Positions 26,195 through 33,991 of a stretch of 64,000 nucleotides of DNA are shown here, piece by piece. A program made the position numbers and the translations under genes. The stretch is from an uncultured Candidatus Melainabacteria bacterium. Lineage in GTDB: Bacteria > Cyanobacteriota > Vampirovibrionia > Gastranaerophilales > Gastranaerophilaceae. The DNA lies in contig CAKVLH010000004.1 of the NCBI GenBank assembly GCA_934757245.1, forward strand, positions 62,001-126,000. The letters run 5' to 3'. A model generated the notes under the pieces. The model was given only the letters and a program-made list of their open reading frames with translations. It was not told the origin of the DNA and searched no databases. Numbering within the stretch: position 1 is the stretch's first letter; each line of letters opens with the position of its first letter.

Positions 26195-26671
26195 TTAACA
26201 AACTGGTGAATAAAATTTCGAAATTTCTTCAAAATACTTTTCTAATGCTTTATAGCCATTATAAATTTCATTTGTAACTGTCGCGTATCTGCTTGCTACA
26301 ATATATTTCAATTCTTTGCATCTGATTTGAAGAAGATTGTCCGCATCTTTTCTCAAAAGTTCGTTGCCTGAAGCTGACCATTTTTTTAGATAAGACAATT
26401 CTTCATTAATCTGTTTGATTGTAGAAAATTCAAGAGTGTTGAAATCGTATTTTTTAAGAAGTTGCAATTCTGAGTTAGTAATTCTGCTTTGAACAGCTTG
26501 AAAACGATAAACTTTTTTAATGATTACATAATTATCAGCAATTCTTCTGTGTGAATATGGAACAGAACTTTTTGCCAACAAAGCTGATGTAGAAAGCGCT
26601 GTAAACGCGTCTTCATCTCTTGAGAATGTACTTTGAATAGGATTAATCGTTTCAATCTTCTTATTAAACAC
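26195..26671 (-). CDS. Hypothetical helical protein
   Basis: 158 residues, probably all helical and soluble, without recognisable motif. The N-terminus (TINPIQSTFSRDEDAF) has no signal peptide. A sigma-70 type promoter (ATGACA-N17-TATGAT, 26706-26734) lies upstream, with RBS-like GAGGAAAAGGGG. It is followed by the PxFG protein gene but with a separate promoter between them. Confidence 0.55.
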   Translation of the reverse strand: MFNKKIETINPIQSTFSRDEDAFTALSTSALLAKSSVPYSHRRIADNYVIIKKVYRFQAVQSRITNSELQLLKKYDFNTLEFSTIKQINEELSYLKKWSASGNELLRKDADNLLQIRCKELKYIVASRYATVTNEIYNGYKALEKYFEEISKFYSPVC

Positions 26672-26705
26672 GAGCCAAAACTCCCCTTTTCCTCTTTACA
26701 AATTA

Positions 26706-26734
26706 ATCATAACTAAATAGATAAATTTTGTCAT
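26706..26734 (-). promoter_or_regulatory. Sigma-70 type promoter
   Basis: ATGACA, 17 bases, TATGAT on the minus strand, 35 bases before the ATG at 26671. Confidence 0.55.
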
Positions 26735-27044
26735 TAAAATGTGAAGCAATTTTTACATTATGTAACCAAAAATTTTCATCTGTTAAGCAGAACATACACT
26801 TCTAAACACAAGAAAATAGCAAGATTTGACAATCTTTTTTATTGCATCATATATATTTAAATATACTGTAATTAAAATTCAGATAGAAAAATGTTATGCC
26901 AAAGTTATAAGTGGTGATTATTCTGAAGCAATTACTAATTCGGGGTAAATGCTAAAAAGCTCTAAAATCAACAAGTTTTTTAGTAGTCGCTTTGGGGACT
27001 AAATTGAGCTGTTTTTGAAAATTTTAAAGTTCTAAAAACGCACT

Positions 27045-27068
27045 AAAAAGAGCCTTTTCAGGCTCTTT
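27045..27068 (-). terminator. Terminator of tRNA-Ser
   Basis: Minus reading: AAAGAGCC, loop TGAAAA, GGCTCTTT then further T residues, directly after the tRNA 3' end. Confidence 0.75.
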
Positions 27069-27073
27069 CTAAA

Positions 27074-27163
27074 TGGAGGAGGAGGTGGGATTCGAACCCA
27101 CGGTACGCTCGCACGTACGACGGTTTTCAAGACCGCTCCAATCAACCGCTCTGGCACTCCTCC
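27074..27163 (-). tRNA. tRNA-Ser (UGA anticodon)
   Basis: Minus strand: acceptor GGAGGAG/CTCCTCC, long class-II variable arm, T arm GTGGGTTCGAATCCCAC and anticodon loop CTTGAAA giving TGA. The CCA end is encoded (27074-27076). Confidence 0.93.
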
Positions 27164-27284
27164 AAAGATATTTAATTGGTAACAAATCAATTCTACACAA
27201 AAAAAAATTGATTGTAAAGGGGGTATTTTATATTTTCTGAAAATTTTAAGTTTGAGCTATAATAATACAAAAGAGAGGTTTACA

Positions 27285-27893
27285 ATGTTTGATTACTTTA
27301 AAGGCTTTATAACAGACAAAAGACGCACATCTAAAGGAACTTTTATAACGATTGAAGCTTCTAATATCGGCTACTTACTAGAAGTAACTGACCGCGATTT
27401 TATGCAATTTACTACCGATGAACAAAACATCCAGAAAGCATACACCCACCTTGCACACAGAGAAGACGCCATGTCTTTATATGGTTTTTCAAACAAAGAA
27501 ACTCGCGATATATTTCAGATTCTACTTTCAGTTTCCGGCGTTGGTGCTAAAATGGCAATCGCACTTCTTAACGAATTTGATGCGTGCGATTTAATCTCAC
27601 TCGTAATTGACGGAAATTTCAAAGAATTAACTAAAGCAAAAGGCGTAGGTCCTAAGCTTGCCCAAAAAATTATTCTTGAATTAAAAGACAAATTAATGAA
27701 AACAGAGCTTCCAAAAAGCACATCTTCAATTCCTCAAACGCAAGCACTTGAAGATACACAAGCTGTTCTTCTTTCTCTCGGCTATGACGAAAAAGAAATT
27801 GAAGATGCTTTAAAGAAAATTATGCCGAGCGTAGAAGACAATTCTAATTCAGAAGAAGTTTTACGCAAAGCTCTAACTTGTTTGTCAATGTAA
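27285..27893 (+). CDS. ruvA: Holliday junction helicase subunit RuvA
   Basis: 202 residues from the ATG at 27285 (RBS AGAGAGG). Binds four-way junctions and loads RuvB for branch migration. N-terminal OB fold (FDYFKGFITDKR), central helix-hairpin-helix pair (ILLSVSGVGAKMAIALL and KAKGVGPKLAQKIILELKDKL) and the C-terminal domain III that contacts RuvB (TQAVLLSLGYDEKEIEDAL). ruvB and ruvC are not adjacent. Confidence 0.93.
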   Translation: MFDYFKGFITDKRRTSKGTFITIEASNIGYLLEVTDRDFMQFTTDEQNIQKAYTHLAHREDAMSLYGFSNKETRDIFQILLSVSGVGAKMAIALLNEFDACDLISLVIDGNFKELTKAKGVGPKLAQKIILELKDKLMKTELPKSTSSIPQTQALEDTQAVLLSLGYDEKEIEDALKKIMPSVEDNSNSEEVLRKALTCLSM

Positions 27894-27921
27894 TGATTTT
27901 AAATTTGTTGAATCGTTTTGT

Positions 27922-28202
27922 TTAAAATCTAAAATATATAAATGGGTTGTACGTACTGCTTGCTATTGTAATTGTTGATAAGAATAACAAAACTAACAAC
28001 CAAAGATTAACAATACATCTTACAATTGTCAATAATATTGTCAATAGCATTATTGACAAATATTTTGGTTCTCCCCAAGCATAAAATATAATACTGGCAA
28101 CTAAAAGTATCGGATTATGCAATTCTTTCTGTGTTTCCAGATATAACAGAAGTACGATTGGTAAGAAGAAATATATAAAAGTCATTGAACTCTAAATAGC
28201 AT
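27922..28202 (-). pseudogene. MBOAT-family (AlgI-like) N-terminal remnant
   Basis: The open frame from 28185 reads FIYFFLPIVLLLYLETQ and IIFYAWGEPKYLSIM, typical of the N-terminus of AlgI/DltB-like O-acyltransferases (normally about 470 residues). The likely original start is the ATG at 28202 behind AAGGAG; a two-base frameshift separates it from the rest. After the first two helices the family sequence is lost, so about 85 residues remain. Confidence 0.65.
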
Positions 28203-28205
28203 GAT

Positions 28206-28370
28206 TTACTCCTTATAAAAATCAACAACATTCTGTAAATTTGCTGGTGTTAAAAGTCCGCAATTTGTACCAATTACAAAAAGCAATAATTCTCTTGCCC
28301 CTTGCTTTGCTAATATTTTTTCAACCTTTTGAATGTCTTTTTTGTTTCTAATCGGTTCAACTGTTGCCAT
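28206..28370 (-). pseudogene. Truncated tyrosine recombinase (integrase) N-terminus
   Basis: 54 codons behind a strong RBS (AAGGAGG). The sequence TVEPIRNKKDIQKVEKIL..LLFVIGTNCGLL resembles the start of phage-type integrases, where it leads into the catalytic domain; here it stops after about 50 residues and none of the R/H/R/Y catalytic residues remain. The stop is four bases before the MBOAT remnant, as if two decayed genes were joined. Confidence 0.5.
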
Positions 28371-28586
28371 TTTGTAATCCTCCTTTTTAATTTAATTAAA
28401 AATTACAAAATGAAGATTTTGATAAAAATAGCAAGTATTCCTATTATAGTTATCAATTTAGAAAGTTTGTGGCACAATCAGCCTATAGAGCAATTCCTAG
28501 ATGGTGGAAACCTTTATTCGTACACGACAAACTTCTGTTGTGCAAAGGTGTAGAGATAGGAAGATGCCATGACAAAGCACGAAGTG

Positions 28587-28641
28587 CTTGTAATAGTAAA
28601 AAATGTCCTAGTAGTGATAGGACATTTTTTACTATTACAAG
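28587..28641. repeat. Perfect 24-bp inverted repeat with 7-base loop
   Basis: Arms 28587-28610 and 28618-28641 are exact reverse complements (begin CTTGTAATAG, end TATTACAAG); the inner part reads TGTCCTA..TAGGACA followed by a T-run. It could be a strong terminator or a small hairpin element. Confidence 0.75.
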
Positions 28642-28647
28642 TCTAAT

Positions 28648-28685
28648 GTAGGGATTGTGCAAGAGGTCGAAAGACCTCTCCCTAC
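28648..28685. repeat. Compound GTAGGGA hairpin with GAAA tetraloop
   Basis: Outer arms GTAGGGA/TCCCTAC enclose AGAGGTC-GAAA-GACCTCT. The GTAG start recalls the other REP classes. Confidence 0.55.
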
Positions 28686-28833
28686 TCTCTTATTATAACT
28701 GATTTTTTTATTTTCAACCCCAATAAAGAAGTATTCTGTATATGTACCAAGAACTCTGTTAAAATGATTAAGTATCATTTTAATAGAGGGAGGCGAATTG
28801 AGAGCTTTGCTCGAATGAGCCGTATAAAGATAT

Positions 28834-28846
28834 GAGTCCACTGCGG
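28834..28846 (+). repeat. Inverted copy of the tRNA-Ile 3' end
   Basis: GAGTCCACTGCGG is identical to the T-arm/acceptor end of the tRNA-Ile gene (reverse complement of 28891-28903), on the other side of the terminator. Confidence 0.5.
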
Positions 28847-28849
28847 TAA

Positions 28850-28880
28850 ATAAAAAAGACCTCTTTTGCAAGAAGTCTTC
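28850..28880 (-). terminator. Terminator of tRNA-Ile
   Basis: Minus reading: AAGACTTCTTGCAAAAGAGGTC then TTTTTTATTT-like run. Its AAGACTTCTT arm resembles the terminator after tRNA-Leu at 58379. Confidence 0.7.
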
Positions 28881-28886
28881 TTTATA

Positions 28887-28960
<74 letters not shown>

Positions 28961-29086
28961 GTATTCGGTTTTCATATCTCAAATAATCAGCTATTTATCC
29001 TCGACTACTCTCGACAAAATCTAATTTATCATGAACATTTTTATAAATCAAGTGTTTATTTTTCTTTTGTCCTGCCACAAGTTCGA

Positions 29087-30208
29087 TTATCTTACATAAA
29101 CTCTTGGAAGTCGTACTTTTAAGCGACAAGTTAATTCATAATTAATCGTCCCCAAAATTTCTGCCCAGCTGTCTAAGCTTAAATCTTCGTCATCCAGAAG
29201 CGTAATTACATCACCAACTTGAGCATCAACATCACCCAAATCAAACATCATTTGATCCATTGTAATATTTCCGATTTGACGGATCTTTTGTCCGTTGATT
29301 TTACCCCAAATTTTATTAGACAATCCTCTAGAAACTCCGTCTGCATACCCAATAGGAATTGTTGCAACTCTTGTTGGTTCATAAGCGATAAATTTATGAG
29401 CATAACTTACGCCTTCACCTGCTTTAACTTCATGTATATTTGTAATTCTACCTTTCAAGCCCATAACTTGTTTAACTGTTGGTTTGTAATTATATTTTGG
29501 CGGTAAATCCGGATACAAGCCGTAAAGTGAAATTCCGACACGCACCATGTTTGATTTTATATCATATGCAAAAGTTGCTGCCGTATTTTGGATATGCAAC
29601 AACAAGCCCGTTGTATCAATGTTATCAACAACACTATGCCATCTGTCAATCTGTTTTTGGGTTTCTTCTACTTCTTCTGCGGAAGCCAAATGCGTAAACA
29701 CGCCCTCGAAGTTCAAGTAATCAGCCTTTTGTACTTGTTCAATGTATTTAACGCCATCTTCTGAACGAACGCCAATTCTATTCATGCCGGTGTCAATTTT
29801 CACATGAACTTTTGGGCGCATTCCCGTTCTTTCATATACTTCACGACAAGCCTTTAAGTGATCCTGGTTAAATATTGAAAATGCAATATCATTTTGCGTC
29901 GCAGATTCAATTGCCCATAAAGGAATTGCGCCAACAACGAGAATAGGACATTTAATTTTTACGGCACGTAAATCTAAACCTTCATCAACCGACGATACGC
30001 CAAGCGCATCAACGCCGGAAGCAAGCATAGTTTGCGCAATCATAGAAGCTCCATGACCGTAAGCATCAGCTTTTACAATTGCTAAAAACTTTTTATTCGC
30101 AGGAATACCTTTTTTTATCTCAATTATATTCTGTGCCAAAGATTCCAAGTTAATCTCAACCCACGCATCCTTATGGATGTTTACATTTGCTTGTCTTACG
30201 TTTTTCAT
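29087..30208 (-). CDS. alr: Alanine racemase
   Basis: 373 residues. PLP enzyme making D-alanine for peptidoglycan. The N-terminal TIM barrel carries the PLP lysine in FLAIVKADAYGHG; HIQNTAAT, GISLYGLYP and the C-terminal beta domain with GVSYAHKF (second catalytic tyrosine) and IPIGYADGVSR follow. The substrate-arginine region and length fit the family. It may be expressed from a promoter within 30209-30300; a weak TTATATAA box is seen. Confidence 0.94.
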   Translation of the reverse strand: MKNVRQANVNIHKDAWVEINLESLAQNIIEIKKGIPANKKFLAIVKADAYGHGASMIAQTMLASGVDALGVSSVDEGLDLRAVKIKCPILVVGAIPLWAIESATQNDIAFSIFNQDHLKACREVYERTGMRPKVHVKIDTGMNRIGVRSEDGVKYIEQVQKADYLNFEGVFTHLASAEEVEETQKQIDRWHSVVDNIDTTGLLLHIQNTAATFAYDIKSNMVRVGISLYGLYPDLPPKYNYKPTVKQVMGLKGRITNIHEVKAGEGVSYAHKFIAYEPTRVATIPIGYADGVSRGLSNKIWGKINGQKIRQIGNITMDQMMFDLGDVDAQVGDVITLLDDEDLSLDSWAEILGTINYELTCRLKVRLPRVYVR

Positions 30209-30384
30209 ACCGAAGCTCCGTTTCTTTGCGCAATTTACGCACCTTATATAATTTCATAAAAATGAACAGCATTCAAGCAATCTTTTTCTTCTCTGCTCAT
30301 ACGAATTTAGATTGTTGCATTTGTAAAAAATAAAAACATTTTTAAAATTTACGTTAACATTTCTTCACAAAAGAGAAGAAAAAA

Positions 30385-30417
30385 GGCAATTTTCAAAAAC
30401 TGAAATACTTTATATAT
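30385..30417 (+). promoter_or_regulatory. Shared promoter-like motif (GGCAATTTT-N15-TTTATATAT)
   Basis: Exact match of both boxes: GGCAATTTT 30385-30393, TTTATATAT 30409-30417, 29 bases before the ATG of the 67-residue gene. The preceding AAAAAA run is shared with the copy at 50195. Confidence 0.7.
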
Positions 30418-30446
30418 ACATAAGAAGATTTTATAAGGAAGATATA

Positions 30447-30650
30447 ATGAACGAAAAAGAATTAAACGCAACAATGTCAGTTATCGCAGATCCAATAAAG
30501 AATGTTTATAAACTAGAATCAAGAAAAGACGTTGAAGAAATCCAAAGAATTTGCAGAATTTTTGCAATTTCTGATAGACAGGCAAACAAACACAAAATGT
30601 TATCAATCAAAAACTTGGCAACATTTAGACTTGTATTAAGCAATAACTAA
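30447..30650 (+). CDS. Small conserved-looking protein, unknown function
   Basis: 67 residues, soluble, helical, starting MNEKELNATMSVIADP. RBS AAGGAAG, a shared-motif promoter upstream and a strong terminator downstream (30673-30711) show that it is a real single-gene transcript. Size and control resemble the 81-residue gene at 50260. No motif that reveals function. Confidence 0.75.
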   Translation: MNEKELNATMSVIADPIKNVYKLESRKDVEEIQRICRIFAISDRQANKHKMLSIKNLATFRLVLSNN

Positions 30651-30672
30651 TTAGCTGGAATATTGAAATAGT

Positions 30673-30711
30673 AACGGGCGACAACTTAAAAAGTTGTCGC
30701 CCGTTTTTTTT
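30673..30711 (+). terminator. Strong rho-independent terminator
   Basis: AACGGGCGACAACTT, loop AAA, AAGTTGTCGCCCGTT, followed by a run of T; 23 bases after the stop of the 67-residue gene. Confidence 0.92.
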
Positions 30712-30803
30712 ATACGCGCAAAGAAAAAATGCGCAAAGAAAGAGCCAGTACATTGCCGGCTTTTTAAATTTCTACAACCTTTATCTAACCTTATTATTTA
30801 TAT

Positions 30804-30836
30804 ATAAATAAAGTCTTATTTTTAATAAAAATTGCC
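30804..30836 (-). promoter_or_regulatory. Orphan minus-strand copy of the shared motif
   Basis: GGCAATTTT, exactly 15 bases, TTTATTTAT on the minus strand. It points at the terminator and back of the 67-residue gene, so it could drive an antisense or small RNA, or be chance. Confidence 0.4.
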
Positions 30837-30884
30837 TTTTTGAGTACATTTTGTAACTTTTTGTAACATTCATTATTTGAACCC

Positions 30885-30911
30885 TAAAGTTTTTCAAAAA
30901 AAAGCCGTAAT
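30885..30911 (+). promoter_or_regulatory. Sigma-28-like promoter
   Basis: TAAAGTTT (30885-30892), 11 bases, GCCGTAAT (30904-30911); the FliA consensus is TAAAGTTT-N11-GCCGATAA. About 105 bases before the ATG of the repeat protein. Confidence 0.6.
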
Positions 30912-31018
30912 ACAAAATAGAAATATTAAAATTTATAGATTGGCTTGATTAGCACAATTTTTTCACAATTATGTATATCAAGGAATTATTACATTTTCTA
31001 AAAATAAGGAGATAAATA

Positions 31019-31795
31019 ATGTCAAACACAATCAGACCAAAAATTATTGAAGCAATCAAACAAATCGCAAGTTCTGACAGTAGCGGCAACAGTAAGGCAA
31101 GAATTGATACTCAAAAAGAATTTAAAGCTTTACAAGATTATTTATCAGGCAATTATGAAGAATTAAATGCAACAGAGCGTAATTCTGTACAGAGATTACT
31201 AGATAACGCAAAAGAATATTTAAAAAATACCATAGGGAACGTAGAACAAAATATTGAAAATGAAGGTAAGATTAATCAAAAAAACAATGAAGATTTGACC
31301 AACAAAAAGCCATATGAAACAGACACTAGCGGAGAACAAAATATCGAAAATGAAGGTAAGGTTAATCAAAAAAACAATGAAGATTTGACCAACAAAAAGC
31401 CATATGAAACAGACACTAGCGGAGAACAATATATTGAAAAAGAAGATAAGGTTAATCCAAATGGTGATGATGATTCGACCAACAAAAAGCCATATGAAAC
31501 AGACACTAGCGTAGAACAAAATATTGGAAATGAAGATAAGGTTAATCCAGAAGACAATGAAGATTCGACCAACAAAAAGCCATATGAAACAGACACTAGC
31601 GTAGAACAAAATATCGGAAATGAAGGTAAGGTTAATCCAAATGGTGATGATGATTCGACTATAAAAGATAACCAAGAAACAAATGCATACCAGCAAAATA
31701 AAATACCAGGCAAAAAGGTTATACATAATGGCAAAATGTGCATAAAAACACCAAACGGTAATTTGTACGATATGCAAGGTCGAAGAATTAAATAA
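31019..31795 (+). CDS. Acidic tandem-repeat protein under a sigma-28-like promoter
   Basis: 258 residues. Residues 1-75 are helical, without a Sec signal peptide. Residues 76-224 are five 30-residue repeats of the type EQNIENEGKVNQKNNEDL-TNKKPYETDTSG, rich in E, N and D and likely disordered. The tail (IHNGKMCIKTPNGNLYDMQGRRIK, in two parts around residue 245) resembles the YDLQGRR ends common in secreted Bacteroidales proteins. RBS AAGGAG. Function unknown; the promoter type suggests co-expression with flagellar genes, and export without a Sec signal would fit. Confidence 0.7.
   Translation: MSNTIRPKIIEAIKQIASSDSSGNSKARIDTQKEFKALQDYLSGNYEELNATERNSVQRLLDNAKEYLKNTIGNVEQNIENEGKINQKNNEDLTNKKPYETDTSGEQNIENEGKVNQKNNEDLTNKKPYETDTSGEQYIEKEDKVNPNGDDDSTNKKPYETDTSVEQNIGNEDKVNPEDNEDSTNKKPYETDTSVEQNIGNEGKVNPNGDDDSTIKDNQETNAYQQNKIPGKKVIHNGKMCIKTPNGNLYDMQGRRIK
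31244..31693 (+). repeat. Five 90-bp in-frame tandem repeats
   Basis: Units start at 31244, 31334, 31424, 31514 and 31604. Units 1 and 2 differ at about two of 90 bases; unit 5 is the most diverged at its end. The array can change length by slippage or recombination without a frameshift. Confidence 0.88.
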
Positions 31796-31800
31796 AATAT

Positions 31801-32010
31801 GTTGGGATGAAAGTTCAACTTACTAGCTTCATTTAGCCTTATAGATTTGGGAGGGGCTTGTTTAGTCAACAACGGATAGAAAGTTAATGATACCCTCTCC
31901 CACCTTCAGCACCGTCTTCATGTTGAATTGAACGAAGGAGAGGGAGTGGCATGCGTTAGATTGAATGTCGCAAGCGCGTTCCCTCGCCTTACAGGAGAGG
32001 GGTAGGGAGA
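31801..32010. repeat. REP cluster: GTAA-GTTGGG class and CCCTCTCC/GGAGAGGG hairpins
   Basis: 31801-31823 is a drifted GTTGGG..CAAC hairpin with GTAA. 31893-31945 holds CCCTCTCC and, after an insert, GGAGAGGG. 31980-32010 has CCCTCGCC..GGAGAGGGGTAGGG. It fills the gap between convergent genes. Confidence 0.6.
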
Positions 32011-32048
32011 AGTGTTTATAAAATACCAAGCAAACTGTTTAAAATTAT

Positions 32049-33365
32049 TTAACCGAATATCCAAATACCAATTAATGCAAACGCTATCAAAGCAATATTA
32101 TAATGTAAGAATGTCGGAATGCAGGTATCAAAAATATGATTATGTTGTCCGTCCGCATTCAAACCTGCTGTTGGACCCAACGTTGTGTCAGAAGCTGGCG
32201 AACCCGCATCTCCCAAGGCAGCAGCCGCCGCCAAAAGCACTACAATTTGTTGCGGATTAAATCCCAAATGCGTACAAACAGGAATAAATAAAACTGCCAA
32301 AATCGGTATTGTACCAAAAGATGTACCAATACCGATTGTTATGAATAAGCCGATAATTAAGATTATTAGTGATGTTAAAATAACATTGTTTGGCAAAACG
32401 CCAATAACAAGATTAACTAGCGAATCAATCGCGCCTGTTTCTTTCAGGACAGACGCAAAACCGGCTGCAACGAGCATTACAAATGCAATATATCCCATTA
32501 AATATATGCCTTCGTTCATCATGTGATCCATTTTATCTTGCGGAATTACACCAAACGAGAAAATAATACCTAACCCGACAAGCGCACCAAGTGGCAATGA
32601 TTGGGTTAACAATTGAACAACAAAAGTCGCAATCGCAGCCAGTATAACAATATAATGCCTTTTGCGAAATTTACCTTCGCCTTGTTCCATATTAGCAATA
32701 GGTCTATCGTCATATACTCTAGGTTTTCTATAAGTTACAAAAACAGCGACTAAAAATCCGACAATCATCCCCAAACCCAAAATAGAAGTAGATTTCCAGA
32801 TTTCACTTCTCAAAATTTGAACTCCGTTTTGAGTCATATTATCAGCAATCAGATTTTGGAAAATCAAACCAAATCCTGCAGGAATCGCTATATAAGGCAT
32901 TTTCAAACCGAACGCTAAAACACAAGCTACCGCACGTCTATCAATTTCTAGTTTATTCATTATTTTTAATAGTGGCGGAATAATTATTGGAATAAACGCT
33001 ATATGAATCGGTACAATATTTTGAGAAGCCATAGCAATTAGAGTTAAGATTCCAAGCAATACGAATTTTTTACCGGCAACAACTTCTGTAATTTTTCTTG
33101 ACAAAACATCCGTAAAACCTGAGTGTGCCATAGTTGCAGCAAATGCACCAAGTAAAATATAACTTAAAGCTGTTTCTGAATTTCCACCCATGCCGGATAT
33201 AAAAACATCCATGATTTTTTGGATATGCATGCCCGAAACAAGCCCTGCAACAATTGTTGAAATAATTATTGCAAGTAAAACGTTAACTTTTCTGATACAT
33301 AAAACACACAATAAAATTACAGCAACTAAAGCAGGGTTCAAACATAGCTGTAAAATCGTATTCAT
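32049..33365 (-). CDS. NhaC-type Na+/H+ antiporter family protein
   Basis: 438 residues with about 11 hydrophobic helices. The segments IPIIIPPLLKIMNKLEIDRRAVACVLAFGLK and AALGDAGSPASDTTLGPTAG match the ion-transporter superfamily group containing NhaC and related Na+/H+ antiporters; the latter polar stretch is the likely ion-binding hairpin. Inner membrane protein, probably for sodium/pH balance; the transported ion is not proven. It overlaps the stop of the upstream 100-residue gene by one base, so the two are translated together. Confidence 0.8.
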   Translation of the reverse strand: MNTILQLCLNPALVAVILLCVLCIRKVNVLLAIIISTIVAGLVSGMHIQKIMDVFISGMGGNSETALSYILLGAFAATMAHSGFTDVLSRKITEVVAGKKFVLLGILTLIAMASQNIVPIHIAFIPIIIPPLLKIMNKLEIDRRAVACVLAFGLKMPYIAIPAGFGLIFQNLIADNMTQNGVQILRSEIWKSTSILGLGMIVGFLVAVFVTYRKPRVYDDRPIANMEQGEGKFRKRHYIVILAAIATFVVQLLTQSLPLGALVGLGIIFSFGVIPQDKMDHMMNEGIYLMGYIAFVMLVAAGFASVLKETGAIDSLVNLVIGVLPNNVILTSLIILIIGLFITIGIGTSFGTIPILAVLFIPVCTHLGFNPQQIVVLLAAAAALGDAGSPASDTTLGPTAGLNADGQHNHIFDTCIPTFLHYNIALIAFALIGIWIFG

Positions 33366-33667
33366 TATCTAGCTTCTTCTTCCTGCAATAAATTTATCAA
33401 ATCCAAAGCAACTTCTTTTTGTATTTCTTGAGGAAGTGATTTAAGGTATTCAAAAGATTCGGCAATTTTTTGGTCTGTATCATACCAACGTCTAAGCACA
33501 TAAGTAAAAGCATCGGTTAAAATATTATCCGCCAAATCAATTCCATTATCTTTTGATTTTTGCACAATCAAATCCGCACACTTGTACTGCGTCATAATAT
33601 TAGCATTTCTCATTAAGCTAACTGCCAAACTAACTGTAGGATCAACATCATACCAACGTTTATACAT
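33365..33667 (-). CDS. Small protein with internal duplication, coupled to the antiporter
   Basis: 100 residues. Two related halves: MYKRWYDVDPTVSLAVSLM near the start and VLRRWYDTDQKIAESFEYL in the second half, each followed by a helix. No membrane segment or known motif. The stop/start overlap with the antiporter gene suggests a regulatory or accessory role, which is inference. Confidence 0.65.
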   Translation of the reverse strand: MYKRWYDVDPTVSLAVSLMRNANIMTQYKCADLIVQKSKDNGIDLADNILTDAFTYVLRRWYDTDQKIAESFEYLKSLPQEIQKEVALDLINLLQEEEAR

Positions 33668-33703
33668 ACAAACACCTTTTCTTTTTATAGTATAGTTTTT
33701 AGA

Positions 33704-33991
33704 CTATTTTGTCAATTCAGAAATGACATTTTGTTTCTTTTCTTCATCATTTATTGAAAACAAGAGCGTCTTTTCTTTTGAAGTATCACCTTTTACAATT
33801 TGAATACTTGTTTTTGGAATTTTAAATTTTTTAGATAAAAATTCTACAAGCGCTTTATTCGCTTTGTTTTCAATCGGTTGAGCCGTAACTTTTACCTTAA
33901 TAAATTCATCTTCAATAATCAAATCGTTCTTCGAAGAATTAGGAACAATCTTAATCCTAATCAACAAGCCGTCTTGAGTTTCTTTTATCAT
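33704..33991 (-). CDS. DUF167 (YggU-like) protein
   Basis: 95 residues. Contains the family pattern IRIKIVPNSSKNDL..VKVTAQPIENKANKALVEFLSKKFKIPKTSIQIVKGDTSKEKTL, in order over most of its length. Small alpha/beta protein of unknown role. It overlaps the stop of the DNA methylase gene by four bases. Confidence 0.85.
   Translation of the reverse strand: MIKETQDGLLIRIKIVPNSSKNDLIIEDEFIKVKVTAQPIENKANKALVEFLSKKFKIPKTSIQIVKGDTSKEKTLLFSINDEEKKQNVISELTK

Larger units (their letters stand above)
26672..27284. other. Gap holding promoter, tRNA-Ser and its terminator
   Basis: Contains the promoter of the 26195-26671 gene (26706-26734), about 190 bases (26870-27040) in which I see only broken coding-like sequence, the tRNA-Ser gene with terminator and the ruvA promoter region (TATAAT 27259-27264). 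Confidence 0.6.
30651..31018. other. Gap with terminator, orphan motif and sigma-28 promoter
   Basis: After the terminator (30673-30711) come a weak AGCC/GGCT hairpin (about 30741-30762), a minus-strand copy of the shared promoter-like motif with no gene in its path (30804-30836) and the sigma-28-like promoter of the repeat protein (30885-30911). No ORF. Confidence 0.6.

Noticed and set aside
26743..26790. AGCAATTTT on the plus strand as a further copy of the shared motif
   Set aside because: No TTTATATAT-like box follows at 14-15 bases and no gene lies downstream at a suitable distance.
26880..26960. Short coding-like stretch with KVISGDYSEAITNSG
   Set aside because: It resembles a TPR fragment but has no start, no RBS and is followed by stops in all frames; too weak to annotate even as a remnant.
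28329..28553. ORF on the plus strand over the integrase remnant
   Set aside because: It opposes a better supported remnant with a strong RBS and shows no protein-like features.
31244..31693. Regular 90-bp repeats as a CRISPR array
   Set aside because: The repeats are contiguous, in frame with a clear ORF and have no unique spacers.
31220..31872. Two antisense ORFs over the tandem-repeat protein
   Set aside because: They are mirror translations of the repeats, with hydrophobic composition forced by the complement.
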